DNA of 64,000 bases from Tritrichomonas musculus (GCA_039105265.1 JAPFFF010000005.1:310001-374000), one strand, 5' to 3'; positions 36,670-47,588 are shown, counted from the first letter of the stretch. Notes: generated by a model not told the origin, from the sequence alone. A program made the numbers and translations.

Positions 36670-39294
36670 TTAATCTTCGCTAAGAAAAGGAAGGTCATCA
36701 TGACATCTGTAACGAACGGCAGAAAAATCAATAATCAAATGTTTTTCAAGTAAATGATTCCATCTTTCATCGGCAGTGAGCAAATTCACTTGGCATTCAT
36801 TGCAGTAAAAAGGATACAGCTGCAATTCGGTGCTTTCTGCATTTGGAGGATTTTCTTCTTTTTGTGAATCATCATCATCTGCTTTTTTTAGTTTACGCGA
36901 TTTCTTAGACTTTTTCAATCCTTCTGGGGGATCCTGCTGGATATTTTGATTTGACTGTTTCTGTGACTCATTTTGATTTGACTGTTTCTGTGACTCATTT
37001 TGATTTGACTGTTTCTGTGACTCATTTTGATTTGGCTGTTTCTGTGACTCATTTTGATTTGGCTGTTTCTGTGACTCATTTTGATTTGGCTGTTTCTGTG
37101 ACTCATTTTGATTTGGCTGTTTCTGTGACTCATTTTGATTTGGCTGTTTCTGTGACTCATTTTGATTTGGCTGTTTCTGTGACTCATTTTGATTTGGCTG
37201 TTTTTGTGACTCATTTTGATTTGGCTGTTTCTGTGACTCATTTTGATTTGGCTGTTTCTGTGACTCATTTTGATTTGGCTGTTTCTGTGACTCATTTTGA
37301 TTTGACTGTTTTTGTGACTCATTTTGATTTGACTTTTTCTGAGCTTTTTTCGACTTTCTAGATTGCTTAGGAGGGCTGAGTTCAATTTTAGCCTCTCTGT
37401 TCACACTAAGAATTCCCTCTTTTTCGAGAGATGCTATTGCGTCGTTGAAGCACATTTTCCTGAACATTGCCTGCATTATCATTGGCAAGTCCTTTATCTT
37501 GAATGGCCAACAGCCAATATCAGCAGCGCGCACAGTCTGTATCACAGTGTGCCTATGGAACAAGTGGATGAACAACTCGCCCGGCGTATCAAAGCCAACC
37601 AAGCAGAAGCTACACGCATAAACGCCGTTATACATTGTACCGCTCAAAAGCATCTCAATTACTAACCTTCCAAATTTGTCGCATTTTTCATACAAATCTT
37701 TCGGATACGGCGAAGGCCTGTGCTTCCACAGGCTGATGAAGATTCCAGGATGGTTACTCCAGCAATGGCTGATCAGATCAGATTCATTATCGAAGTGAAC
37801 TCGTGGATCGATAATTTTGACAGAAGACGTCTGTATAGATTCTGAATTTTTGAGTGATTTTTGATCGTTCAAAAATTTTTCACAAATGCGGCATTTTTTT
37901 TCATCTTTGTCAATTTTTCCGGTTTTATTCAAATGTTCATAAAGTATCAATTTAAGGTCAATATTTGAATCCACTTTTGAATAGTCTTCGACGGTTAATT
38001 CTGTTGATTTATTGTCTTCATTTTCAACTTTTTCTGAAGGAGCTTGGTTGAATATGTGGAACATTCGAAAATGCGTGTAAAGGTTCCTAAACTTCTGCAA
38101 ATGCTTCCTACAAATCGTGCATTTCAAATGGTCTTCTTCAGTTACGAAATTTTGACTCGCGAGCGCAATTTGTTTAATACATCCACACAAATAGGCAGGA
38201 CTTTGCCACAAAAAATAAATTGAGGGGATGTCGTTATAGTGATATGACCAAAGATGCTCAATAGTATCCGTTTTATTTGATAAAATTTTATTACATTGAA
38301 TACAACGATACGAATCATCATTATTGTTGCCGTTTGGATCATGACTATTTATTAGTTCAACTTTTTTAAGGGCTAGATACATGTGGAAAAGAGAATGTTT
38401 GGCACTATACTCATCATGTGGAATGAACTTCATTGGATCTACTTCTTGGTTACGTAATGATCCAGAATTTTTTAAATTTCCATTAAATGAGATAATGAAT
38501 GATATCTTTATTTTTAATGATTGCTCTTTTGCTAGATCTGATTTTAATTTGTGCTTCTTAGTAAATGCGTTGTTTTCTTTATCGAAAAGCGCTGTTATCT
38601 CTTCTTTATTGAGCTTAATGATTTTGTTGTAGCATAAATGCATTGAATACGCATCAAATCCGGCATATAATAATTGTAATACTGAGAGAGGACGTTTACT
38701 CCAGTCAGAACGTGACACTTTGATATCTTTAAAGTGAGCTGATGGTCTTCCAATTAATTTTTGAACGATTGTAGAAAAACCTAAAGGAAGATTATTAGGT
38801 TTTAAAAAAGTAACTTCAATGTCTTCTATTTCGAAATCATAATCAAACATCATTTTTAATTTCATTTTATCTGTTGTTGTACCTTTTCCGAAAAATTGAT
38901 GATTTATGAGAAAATTCTTAAGAATGTTATAATTTTCAACATTGGTAATATCTTGAATATCATCATTATCATTGATATTTTCATCATCATTTTTCGATAA
39001 TAAGATATCATCGTTTTCTATCACAATTATTCCTTTAGATGAGCAAAATTGAAAAATTGCAATAGGATGAAAAGAATTTGGAATATCAGGTTTCCATTCA
39101 AAATCAACACTTATTGGATTTCCATCACAAAGCTCATTAAGAGATTTTTCTAAATCTATTGAGCTTGTTGATAAAAATTTTAAAGGAATAATTGTTTTTG
39201 GAAAATATTCAATATTATATGTTTGCCCGATTTCTACATCAACTGTCGCAAAAGAACTGAGGTGTGTATCCTTATTTAACGAAATATTCATCAT
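36670..39294 (-). CDS. DEDDy 3'-5' exonuclease domain fused to C2H2 zinc fingers
   Basis: 874 residues. The N-terminal ~230 residues form a DnaQ/RNase D-like exonuclease: motif I VDFEW (about 62-66), motif II FGKGTTTDKMKLK (about 133), motif III YAGFDA in LQLLYAGFDAYSMH, so all four acidic ligands and the Tyr are present. From about 325 onward come five C2H2-type fingers, several of exact C-x2-C-x12-H-x4-H form (CIQC...HLWSYH, CTIC...HFRMFH, CSFC...HLFHRH, CNEC...HLLEKH). Between fingers four and five lies a run of about 14 NQNESQKQ(P/S) units. Exonuclease plus fingers suggests an RNA or DNA processing factor; this combination is unusual. Start ATG 39294; the next ATG is adjacent. Confidence 0.8.
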   Translation of the reverse strand: MMNISLNKDTHLSSFATVDVEIGQTYNIEYFPKTIIPLKFLSTSSIDLEKSLNELCDGNPISVDFEWKPDIPNSFHPIAIFQFCSSKGIIVIENDDILLSKNDDENINDNDDIQDITNVENYNILKNFLINHQFFGKGTTTDKMKLKMMFDYDFEIEDIEVTFLKPNNLPLGFSTIVQKLIGRPSAHFKDIKVSRSDWSKRPLSVLQLLYAGFDAYSMHLCYNKIIKLNKEEITALFDKENNAFTKKHKLKSDLAKEQSLKIKISFIISFNGNLKNSGSLRNQEVDPMKFIPHDEYSAKHSLFHMYLALKKVELINSHDPNGNNNDDSYRCIQCNKILSNKTDTIEHLWSYHYNDIPSIYFLWQSPAYLCGCIKQIALASQNFVTEEDHLKCTICRKHLQKFRNLYTHFRMFHIFNQAPSEKVENEDNKSTELTVEDYSKVDSNIDLKLILYEHLNKTGKIDKDEKKCRICEKFLNDQKSLKNSESIQTSSVKIIDPRVHFDNESDLISHCWSNHPGIFISLWKHRPSPYPKDLYEKCDKFGRLVIEMLLSGTMYNGVYACSFCLVGFDTPGELFIHLFHRHTVIQTVRAADIGCWPFKIKDLPMIMQAMFRKMCFNDAIASLEKEGILSVNREAKIELSPPKQSRKSKKAQKKSNQNESQKQSNQNESQKQPNQNESQKQPNQNESQKQPNQNESQKQPNQNESQKQPNQNESQKQPNQNESQKQPNQNESQKQPNQNESQKQPNQNESQKQPNQNESQKQSNQNESQKQSNQNESQKQSNQNIQQDPPEGLKKSKKSRKLKKADDDDSQKEENPPNAESTELQLYPFYCNECQVNLLTADERWNHLLEKHLIIDFSAVRYRCHDDLPFLSED
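36946..37332 (-). repeat. Coding minisatellite, 27-bp unit, about 14 copies
   Basis: A nine-residue unit NQNESQKQ(P/S) is repeated about 14 times with near-identical DNA. Inner copies carry Pro and outer copies Ser, a pattern expected of unequal exchange. All frames through it stay open, explaining spurious frames on both strands. Confidence 0.92.
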
Positions 39295-39600
39295 AAATCA
39301 TTAATGATAAAAAAAATTATTCATTGAATTGATATTGAAAAGGTATTCAAAAGTTTGAATCTAAACTTTGCCAGAAAGTATGCAAATATTGAGTTCATTT
39401 CATTACCAATATGATGATATGATTAATTAATAGGAATAAAAGTAAATCATTATCTTAATTTTATAATATAAAATGAATTTGAATAACAAAAAAATCAAAT
39501 TTGGATCCGATATTGAAATCAAAACTTCAATAAATTCATTTCATTATATGTATATAAATATGCTTAGATCAACATAAATTTTTTTATTATTAATAATAAA
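39295..39600. other. Intergenic spacer
   Basis: About 306 bases of AT-rich DNA with no supported feature. Confidence 0.4.
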
Positions 39601-40767
39601 TTACATGACATCTTTAGTCTTTGGAATTTTATTTCCATAAGCCAATATATCAAGCCTTTGCAACTCTGTTCTAAGACTCTTATTTTCTTCACGTAAACGA
39701 GTAATTTCGGCCTCTACATAAGATAGTTCTTGCTGTAATGCACCACTTTCTTTCTGTGCCTTCTTTAGTTTCTTCTTTTGCTGATGCTCTTCTTGAATCT
39801 GTTGTTCAGTAAGAGATCTGGACTCTTGAATTGAATTTCGTAATTTTTCAATATCTTGTAAAGTTGATCTTAATTGCTCTTTGTTGTGCATCTCAATTTG
39901 TATATATATTTGTTCTAGTTTTTCGGCTTCTGAGGTTGCATCATTTAGTTCTTTTTCAAGGGATGCTTTTTCAGATTCATATTTGCTCTTCAAATTAAGC
40001 ATTCTTTGGTTATGTTCTTCTTCTTTTTTTGATAATTCTTGTTTATATTTTTCACATGTTTCACGGCTTTCTTTTTCACGTTCATCTAGAGCAGCAGATG
40101 CATCTTCTATTGCTTTAGATGCGTTTTGTAATTCTTCTCTTCGTAAATTGGTTAATCGTGTTAATTCATTTTCTAATTGCTCGACACGCTTTGAATATTC
40201 CTCTGCAACAGCTTGAGCTTTTTTAAGTCGTTCATCACACTGTTGTGCAATTGACAATGTTGAGGCTGCACTTCTAGCTTGAGCTGTTTTAAGATCTTGT
40301 CTCATTCTTTCTAATTCTTTCTCTTTTTGTTTTTGTTCGATTTTTTGCTTTTGAGCAGCAAATTCTTCACTTTCTCGGAGAGCATTTTCTAGTTCTGTGC
40401 GTAAATTCTCAATTTCTTTTTGCTGTTCAGATTTAAGTTCTTGTAATTCTCTTTCTTGCTGTTGTTTTAGGTTTTCTATTTCTTGATTTGCTGTGGCTTT
40501 TGTACTATCCAGTTGCTTTTCTAGATCAGATATTTCAGCTTCGAGCTGCCGCGTTGTTTCTTTTGACTCGTTATCAATACGATATAATTCTTGTTCGGCT
40601 TCTTCTATTTCTTGGTTTAATCTTCGAATTTCTTCATCTTTTTCATTTATTAGCGCTTGAGTAGTTTTTTTTAAAGAGTCAAGTTGCGTTCGTATGGATC
40701 CGTTAGTTGAATATGTCTCTGTTGTTGTTGACGAATATGATGCTTTTTTTGATCTATTTCGACTCAT
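39601..40767 (-). CDS. Long coiled-coil protein, unknown
   Basis: 388 residues. After a basic, Ser/Thr-rich head (MSRNRSKKASYSSTTTETYS), nearly the whole chain (about 25-375) is continuous heptad-repeat coiled coil, rich in Glu, Lys, Gln and Leu. The head resembles the phosphorylatable N-terminus of cytoskeletal filament proteins, but no specific family such as giardin or SF-assemblin is recognised. A structural cytoskeleton role is inferred. Confidence 0.75.
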   Translation of the reverse strand: MSRNRSKKASYSSTTTETYSTNGSIRTQLDSLKKTTQALINEKDEEIRRLNQEIEEAEQELYRIDNESKETTRQLEAEISDLEKQLDSTKATANQEIENLKQQQERELQELKSEQQKEIENLRTELENALRESEEFAAQKQKIEQKQKEKELERMRQDLKTAQARSAASTLSIAQQCDERLKKAQAVAEEYSKRVEQLENELTRLTNLRREELQNASKAIEDASAALDEREKESRETCEKYKQELSKKEEEHNQRMLNLKSKYESEKASLEKELNDATSEAEKLEQIYIQIEMHNKEQLRSTLQDIEKLRNSIQESRSLTEQQIQEEHQQKKKLKKAQKESGALQQELSYVEAEITRLREENKSLRTELQRLDILAYGNKIPKTKDVM

Positions 40768-41145
40768 ATATAAATTTGAATTTCGATTTTTTTTAACGTA
40801 TGTATAATCTGATCTCTAAAATCATCAGAATAGAAATAGAATTTCTTTCATTTCTTATATGCATAAGAGAACAAATAAAAAATTGAATATATTCTTGCTT
40901 CAAAACCTATAGTAATTTGCTTTTCGGTTATTATTAATATGGAATATTTTTTTTGAAAATAAAAAAAGGCCTTAAAACTCAGGGATTTTATTTCAATTAT
41001 ATTAATATAAGTATTTCAATGCAAAAAATTGTTGATATATGCCAAAAAAATAAAAATCAGATTTTTCGAAAAAGACAAAATCTAAAGAAAACTAAATGGC
41101 ATAATATAAAAATATTTATAAAAAGAAAATATAAAAAATAATATA
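40768..41145. other. Intergenic spacer
   Basis: About 380 bases of AT-rich DNA. A 62-codon frame here is random AT-rich sequence. Nothing supported. Confidence 0.4.
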
Positions 41146-43740
41146 TTATAAATGAGTCAACATTTCAAGTGTTTCAGATGCTGCTTTTTTAACTCTTAGG
41201 TCTTCATAATTTTGTGCATCTTTAATCAATTTTGTGATTCTACGATTATTCAATTTTAGATTTATACGTCTTCCATATAAATGCGCAATCGATTGAATCA
41301 GGATACAAAAACTAATTAAAGATTTTCCGTCATAAAACCGAGTATTTATATATAAATTTATTAGAGGCAAGAAAACCTGATTATAAGGAATTGCTTGAAA
41401 TTCGGGATAATCAAGAGATGACTCGACCACTGATGAGAAAGCATAAAAAATAGACTGGAAGAATGATGATATAAATTTAATTTCATTTTTATCAGATGGG
41501 TTCAAATAGACTGTTGTTGCTAATTGAAGCAAAATTTTCAAAAATTCGTTTTTATATTCTACAAATTCAATTAATTTCAAAGTTGAGGATAAAGCTAAAA
41601 CTAAATTAATTGTTAACTCTCTATCAATATTACCACCACAAATCATCGGAAACAGAACTTTAAAAACAGGTTCACAATAAGGTTTCATTAATTGATTAAG
41701 TTGGCAAAATAAATCATGAATAGTTAAAGTAGCAAGTCGAAGAATGCCTGGACTTCCTGATTGAATCATAATCATAATCAAATTCATCGTTTCATCAATA
41801 TAAGGTGCATAATCTGCTTTCATACAAATAATAATTGACGAAAATGCAGTTAAAGTTTCTTCATAAACTGCAGTTTTGCTTTGTTTTGAAAGAGAAAACA
41901 AGAGCTTAATAATTTCATCTGCGTTTTGAAGTTTTCTATCTTTTAAATAATAGGAACGATCAGCAATTGATTGAATTACATCAATCATTGAAGTTTGTAA
42001 TGTAAAAATAACTTCTTGTGACATATCATTTTGACTTGATAAGGTCTGAGAAATTGTTTTTTTAACAATATTTTCTTGAATTTCAAAAATAATATCTATT
42101 CTAAAATCAGGAATTATAAGAATGAAACTAGAAAATGTACAGAAAATGGTTTTAATATTTTGGTATGAATTTGCTTTGGAAAGGTAAAAGTATAATGTCT
42201 GTAAAACATGATCAAAATTTCTGGCAACTAGAGAATTATCTAATTTATCAAAATTAGAAAAATTCGAAATGATATTAGCATTAATGTTTTTAAATATATG
42301 AAACAAGACTAATGAACAATACGGAATAGTATGATCGTTGTTAGTTGAGCTTTGAATCAAATAATTTAATAAAGTATTAAATTGATCATCATTAGAAATA
42401 AAATTCCCAAATTTGGAAACAGCTTTTCTAATTAAAATTAATGCTAGAATAGATATATTTTCATTTTCATGAGTCGTCATTGGAAAAACTATATTCTTTA
42501 CATCATCATTGATAAAATTAATAAGTGGCTTATATTCTGGATATCTCTTAATAATTGGTATTATTGACACCAATGCATTAATAATTTGATCTAATGATGA
42601 AAAATTTTCGGGTTTCCATAATTCTGAAACGAATTGAAAAATAATTTCTGGAGCAACTTTATAAAAAGTTGAAAGGCATTTTCTTCCAGCATTAAAAGCT
42701 CTCTTGGAGTTGTTACTTTCGTCTATTGTTGGATCAAAAAAGTCGTTGATATCATCAGTTGATTGAATACCAGTACAAATTACTTTTAATATGAGTGGAA
42801 AGAAACTTTGGGCAACTGAATCAATAATATTTTGACGATCTTGTTGTTCAAATTCAAATCGTGCAATTTTTTCCCACATAAAAAAAACGTCAATTTGTTG
42901 ATCAAAATCACCTTCTTTTAGAATTTTTGTGCTTAGGTCCAAATATTCTTGCATATAACTTAGAATTGAGGTGGAATAAATACCTTTAAATATTGTAAAT
43001 AAAGCTGAAAAGTAAAAATTTGATTTGGATAAATCATAAATATCAATACTTTTATGGATCACTTCAAAACATTTTTTCGCAATATCATCATTGATATTAG
43101 AGGACTCTCCAAATCGATTTAAAATTGCTAAATAACATTCAAAACATTCATCAAAAAATAATTCAGGAATTTCTTCGGTACTTAAAAAAGAATGAATAAC
43201 AAAATAATAAAAGCTCTGAATAAATTCCTGTATAAAATCAAAAGGTATCTTTGATACAATAATATTTCTGAAGCAGTAAATAGCACCACAGCGTGCTTCC
43301 ATAGGGTATTTACTTACAATTTCATACAAAGCTGGAAATAAATCAGACCATTGTTCTTTTTCAATTTGTAGTAGCAAACAAATGCAGTATGATGCTTGTT
43401 GGCGAATTACTTGATCATCAAACATTATACCTCGTAATGCTGCACTTTTAATTACTTTTCTTTTTTCATCATTCTCTGGATCTAAAAAAGTTCTTGCTAT
43501 TAAATCGATTGATATATTAACTGATGGTGTAAGAGAACGACTCATTAGTGTAAATGACATACGATAAATTGAATTTGGAAAGCCATCTGAAAAAATAATT
43601 TGAGATGTTAAAAAAAGAAAATTCATTGGATTTGATTGAATCAGCTCAACAATTGAATCACTAGCAGGTTTTCTGATTTCTTCATTTGGGCTTGCCAGTG
43701 CTTCAAAAAGCTGAATTAAAAAAGAAAAATCTTGTTCCAT
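41146..43740 (-). CDS. Importin-beta-like HEAT-repeat karyopherin
   Basis: 864 residues, the usual length of importin-beta 1, made of amphipathic helix pairs throughout. The N-terminus FLIQLFEALASPNEEIRKPA matches the opening HEAT repeat of the family (L-x-x-A-x-SP-x-x-E-x-R-x-x-A). Further repeats include IRQQASYCICLLLQIEK and ARCGAIYCFRNI. Importin-beta family members carry cargo through nuclear pores under Ran control. Which member this is cannot be told. The chain is divergent, so another HEAT protein such as an adaptin or exportin remains possible. Confidence 0.62.
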   Translation of the reverse strand: MEQDFSFLIQLFEALASPNEEIRKPASDSIVELIQSNPMNFLFLTSQIIFSDGFPNSIYRMSFTLMSRSLTPSVNISIDLIARTFLDPENDEKRKVIKSAALRGIMFDDQVIRQQASYCICLLLQIEKEQWSDLFPALYEIVSKYPMEARCGAIYCFRNIIVSKIPFDFIQEFIQSFYYFVIHSFLSTEEIPELFFDECFECYLAILNRFGESSNINDDIAKKCFEVIHKSIDIYDLSKSNFYFSALFTIFKGIYSTSILSYMQEYLDLSTKILKEGDFDQQIDVFFMWEKIARFEFEQQDRQNIIDSVAQSFFPLILKVICTGIQSTDDINDFFDPTIDESNNSKRAFNAGRKCLSTFYKVAPEIIFQFVSELWKPENFSSLDQIINALVSIIPIIKRYPEYKPLINFINDDVKNIVFPMTTHENENISILALILIRKAVSKFGNFISNDDQFNTLLNYLIQSSTNNDHTIPYCSLVLFHIFKNINANIISNFSNFDKLDNSLVARNFDHVLQTLYFYLSKANSYQNIKTIFCTFSSFILIIPDFRIDIIFEIQENIVKKTISQTLSSQNDMSQEVIFTLQTSMIDVIQSIADRSYYLKDRKLQNADEIIKLLFSLSKQSKTAVYEETLTAFSSIIICMKADYAPYIDETMNLIMIMIQSGSPGILRLATLTIHDLFCQLNQLMKPYCEPVFKVLFPMICGGNIDRELTINLVLALSSTLKLIEFVEYKNEFLKILLQLATTVYLNPSDKNEIKFISSFFQSIFYAFSSVVESSLDYPEFQAIPYNQVFLPLINLYINTRFYDGKSLISFCILIQSIAHLYGRRINLKLNNRRITKLIKDAQNYEDLRVKKAASETLEMLTHL

Positions 43741-44213
43741 TTTCTTAATTATTCGAGGCCGTTTAAAAATGATGTTTTTCTGTTATAATATGGTCTTTTA
43801 AAATTTTCTCTGAGAAAAATATAAAGAGAATTCAATCTGATATTTAAATTATTAATCGCCAATCACATATATATGTATATATTTCTTCATATTTTTGGAA
43901 TTGCTAAAAAATGCATACTATATTATATAAATCAAAAGATAAATATTGTTTTTAATTTGATTGTTCTGTATAAAAAATCTCGTTATGTCAAATTCTACTG
44001 TATTAGTTCATATTAGTAAATTAAATATTTATTTATCATATTATATATTATTAAATACTATATTAATATAATTATATTTAAAATACTCTTTATAAATTAA
44101 AATATATTTATTATTAGGATATAAAGATCAAATAATATTTTGATATCTCAAATGAAAAAGTTACAAATAATTTGATTATTTTCAAAATAAATTTTTTATC
44201 TTCTTATTAGTTT
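43741..44213. other. Divergent intergenic region
   Basis: About 470 bases between head-to-head genes. AT-rich, with no clear initiator near the ATG at 44214. Confidence 0.4.
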
Positions 44214-45074
44214 ATGTCTAATTCTCCTCCGTTTCGTCGCCAAATAATCAATTCTACGGCCAATATACATTCTTCAAACTCCCAACCATCTCTTCCTACA
44301 AGCAACAATTTTCGTATTTCACCAATTTCACAGATTTTAGGATTTGGTAGTAACAATGAAACCGATTTATCAACGATTCAACCACAATTCTCACAAAATG
44401 CAATTATTCCTCCTTCTAATAAAACATTTCGCCCTAAAATGCTCAAAATGAGCACAAACTCATCTTTAAATAATAATTCTTCTTCTATTACCGAAGTTGA
44501 TAATGAAAGAAATCATACTGATTATGATTTGAAACGCGAAACGATTAATTTTAATGATAATTTAATATCGTCACCAAAGCATCCAATTATTCCGACACTA
44601 ATTATACCTGAAAATCATAATGGATATATTATTCACTCACACCCTCAACTCCAAGAACCTGAAAAGATTGAATCTCCACATTTGAAATATGAAAATACAA
44701 CAAGTATTTTACCTCAACATAGCAAAGATAGCTCTCTCTTTTACAACAATTTTAATGGTGACATAAATTCTGATTTCACTGATTCATCACCTTCTCCTTC
44801 AATTTGTCCAAGTACTCCTATTTCTCCTATTTTTGAAATTCTAAATTATCATCCTCCATTACCGGGGAAATATTTATCGCAGAGTAATGATAATTGTGAT
44901 ATCAAACCTGACACAAAAGCACAAAATCAAAATATTCTTTTTGAAAAACTAGCCACTGATAATTCAAACACTATTAAATGCCAAAAGAAAAAACTTTTAC
45001 GTGTTCAAATACCCAAAAATGAACAGACCAATTTACAGTCTACCAATCGGATTATACATAAATCAAAATCGTGA
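44214..45074 (+). CDS. Disordered Ser/Pro/Asn-rich protein, unknown
   Basis: 286 residues, low in hydrophobic clusters and rich in Ser, Pro, Asn, Ile and Thr. Multiple S-P and T-P sites (ISSPKHP, SSPSPS, PSTPISPIF) would suit proline-directed kinases. The C-terminus is basic (KCQKKKLLRVQIPK). No fold or family recognised. A regulatory or adaptor protein is possible. Confidence 0.55.
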   Translation: MSNSPPFRRQIINSTANIHSSNSQPSLPTSNNFRISPISQILGFGSNNETDLSTIQPQFSQNAIIPPSNKTFRPKMLKMSTNSSLNNNSSSITEVDNERNHTDYDLKRETINFNDNLISSPKHPIIPTLIIPENHNGYIIHSHPQLQEPEKIESPHLKYENTTSILPQHSKDSSLFYNNFNGDINSDFTDSSPSPSICPSTPISPIFEILNYHPPLPGKYLSQSNDNCDIKPDTKAQNQNILFEKLATDNSNTIKCQKKKLLRVQIPKNEQTNLQSTNRIIHKSKS

Positions 45075-45406
45075 TTCTCGAATTTTTATTTCATATCCAA
45101 TAAATGCATAATTTCTAAGGTTTTTAACCAATAGATATATGCCATTAAAATGTTTATATATATCAGATAAGTTAGATTGTTTTAAATTTGATTATTATTA
45201 AATAAACTGATTTTTAGAGCCATAATCTACTTTTTTCTTTTGATATAAATGCATTTCGCAAATAAAACAAAATCAAATTTTTAATAATGATTAGTATTAT
45301 TAAATATAAATTGTTATAAAGACTCAATCAGTTTTTTGGTTACTCATTATACAGAAGGGAATTTTGATGAAATGAAATAATATGTAAAAAAAAATTATTT
45401 ATATGG

Positions 45407-45436
<30 letters not shown>
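45407..45436. repeat. Poly-A tract, 30 bases
   Basis: An uninterrupted run of A, just left of the palindrome neighbourhood. Confidence 0.9.
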
Positions 45437-45438
<2 letters not shown>

Positions 45439-45489
45439 TTATTTTATTAAGGGTATAGTTGAAAAAGTGGGCTTATTCGATATGAGAAA

Positions 45490-45680
45490 AAAATTTTCTC
45501 TGTTGCTTTTTTTTAAATTCTTTTTATAAAATTAGAATGTGCACAAAGAAATGTCCGGAGGATTTTTTTTATTTTATTCTAAATTAATTATTTTCTAATA
45601 ATTATTTGAGATATTGAAAAAGACTCAACAAAAAAAAATTTCCTCCGTACAAAACTAATAATTTTAAATGTTATTGCGAT
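45490..45680 (+). repeat. Diverged relative of the palindrome's inner arm
   Basis: This stretch shares order and spacing with 46617-46790. Both have a CTCT-rich start, TATAAA(A/G)TTA(A)GAATGT/GATGT, a TGTC(C/T)G block, a T-run with TTTATTTTATTC/TTTGTTCC, ACTCAACA/ACTCAATA, then TCCTCCG. It indicates an older dispersed copy of the same repeat. Alignment was by eye. Confidence 0.45.
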
Positions 45681-46212
45681 TTATCTAATAAAATTTCAAA
45701 AAATGCGAGAAATCATTTCTCTGGTTCTTTAAGTTTTTTTTTGAATTCTTTTTTGAATGATTCTCAATTTTCTGAGATTTTATTTTATATGATTTTATAC
45801 AGTCAAATTTGAATATATGTATAAAATATGAATATTTAATATATCGAGCATAATATAAGATTTCTATTTATAATATCGTATATTATATTTTTTTGTTTTT
45901 ATATCCTTTGACATTTTGATATCTATAATTGTAGAATTTGAGAGAATTTCGAAAATAGAGTCTTTTCTTAAATAACTTGATTTAGAGATCTTGATATAAC
46001 AACTAAAAGTTAGTAGATTTAATGATTTCACAATATATCATACATAATTGCAAACTTTTAGATAGATTTTTAACATAATCAAATATTTAACAATTTACCA
46101 ATAATTGTTTAAAATAATTTGCTGGATGTGAATATATAATTGGAAATATCAGTAAATATTTTAATATTTGCTAAAATATAAATATTAGTTGAGATATTTT
46201 TCTTAAAATATC

Positions 46213-46774
46213 AAAAAATGAGAAAATTTCTGAGAATATCAAGATCTATATCAGAAAATAAATGATATAGTCGATTGCTATTTGAAAACAAGAGCAAATG
46301 AAATAAAATGAAATTTGAAAAAAATAAAAAAGTTGTTTTCAATGAGCGTTTTTTATTTATTCAGGTACTTTTTGTATGAATATTTTGCTTTTTGTTTGAT
46401 ATTGGTAGTTTTTCAAAGATTTTAACGTAATTTTAAGACGTTAATTTTTATGAAAATTTGGTGTTCAAAACGTTTAATACACAATTTTAAAGAACTTGGT
46501 GAGCTTTATGCGGGATAAACGAATACATATTACGCAATTTTGAGTAAAAAAAAGAATAACGATTAGAAATATGAAATTGACCTACAAAAAAAGGCCAAAT
46601 AAAAAGATCTGACAAAATATTTTTCCTCTATTTATTTTTTAATTTTTAATATAAAGTTAAGATGTACGTAAAAAATTGTCTGACCAGTTTTTTTTATTTG
46701 TTCCAAAAAAATTTCTATACCTAATTATGATTCAAAACTCAATAACAGCAAAAGGAAAAAATAAATCCTCCGGC
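46213..46774 (+). repeat. Left arm of a 562-bp perfect inverted repeat
   Basis: Compared by eye with the complement of 47027-47588: equal length and no mismatch or indel found in the segments checked. The arm has no coding frame. It ends inward at ATCCTCCGGC. Weaker similarity extends outward about 30 bases (TAGT-x-x-AGATATTT) and inward about 20 (AAATC-AATATTT). Confidence 0.88.
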
Positions 46775-47026
46775 TAAATCAAATATTTTTTGATATAATT
46801 TTCATATACCAAAAATCAAATGACAAAAATTTATATTCATGGCTAGGGAGAAAATAGTTTTTTTCATTTTATATTCTATTCAATTCTTTTCAAATTCAAT
46901 AATCCAAAATATAAAATGCATTGAATTTTCATATTTTTTTAAAAAAGCTTGAAAATGAGGTGAATCTAAGCATTTTAGAAGATTTTATGATTGATTTCAA
47001 ATATATATATATAAATATTAGATTTG
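46775..47026. other. Palindrome spacer (loop), 252 bp
   Basis: The unique AT-rich sequence between the two arms. No coding frame. It would form the loop of a foldback RNA or cruciform. Confidence 0.8.
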
Positions 47027-47588
47027 GCCGGAGGATTTATTTTTTCCTTTTGCTGTTATTGAGTTTTGAATCATAATTAGGTATAGAAATTTTTTTGGAA
47101 CAAATAAAAAAAACTGGTCAGACAATTTTTTACGTACATCTTAACTTTATATTAAAAATTAAAAAATAAATAGAGGAAAAATATTTTGTCAGATCTTTTT
47201 ATTTGGCCTTTTTTTGTAGGTCAATTTCATATTTCTAATCGTTATTCTTTTTTTTACTCAAAATTGCGTAATATGTATTCGTTTATCCCGCATAAAGCTC
47301 ACCAAGTTCTTTAAAATTGTGTATTAAACGTTTTGAACACCAAATTTTCATAAAAATTAACGTCTTAAAATTACGTTAAAATCTTTGAAAAACTACCAAT
47401 ATCAAACAAAAAGCAAAATATTCATACAAAAAGTACCTGAATAAATAAAAAACGCTCATTGAAAACAACTTTTTTATTTTTTTCAAATTTCATTTTATTT
47501 CATTTGCTCTTGTTTTCAAATAGCAATCGACTATATCATTTATTTTCTGATATAGATCTTGATATTCTCAGAAATTTTCTCATTTTTT
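47027..47588 (-). repeat. Right arm of a 562-bp perfect inverted repeat
   Basis: Complement of 46213-46774. No transposase, integrase or other frame is present in either arm. The whole locus (about 46180-47620) could be a foldback-type DNA element, a hairpin-RNA locus or a recent inverted duplication. Confidence 0.88.

Noticed and set aside
36946-37332. Resemblance to a CRISPR array
   Set aside because: Units are contiguous 27-bp coding repeats with no spacers, in a eukaryotic gene.
36915-37385. Long open frames in other frames and strand across the 27-bp minisatellite
   Set aside because: A period of 27 keeps several frames open; they are shadows of the exonuclease/zinc-finger gene.
46213-47588. 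Palindrome as ends of a known autonomous transposon
   Set aside because: No transposase-like frame in arms or spacer, and no clear target-site duplication could be fixed; left as unclassified.
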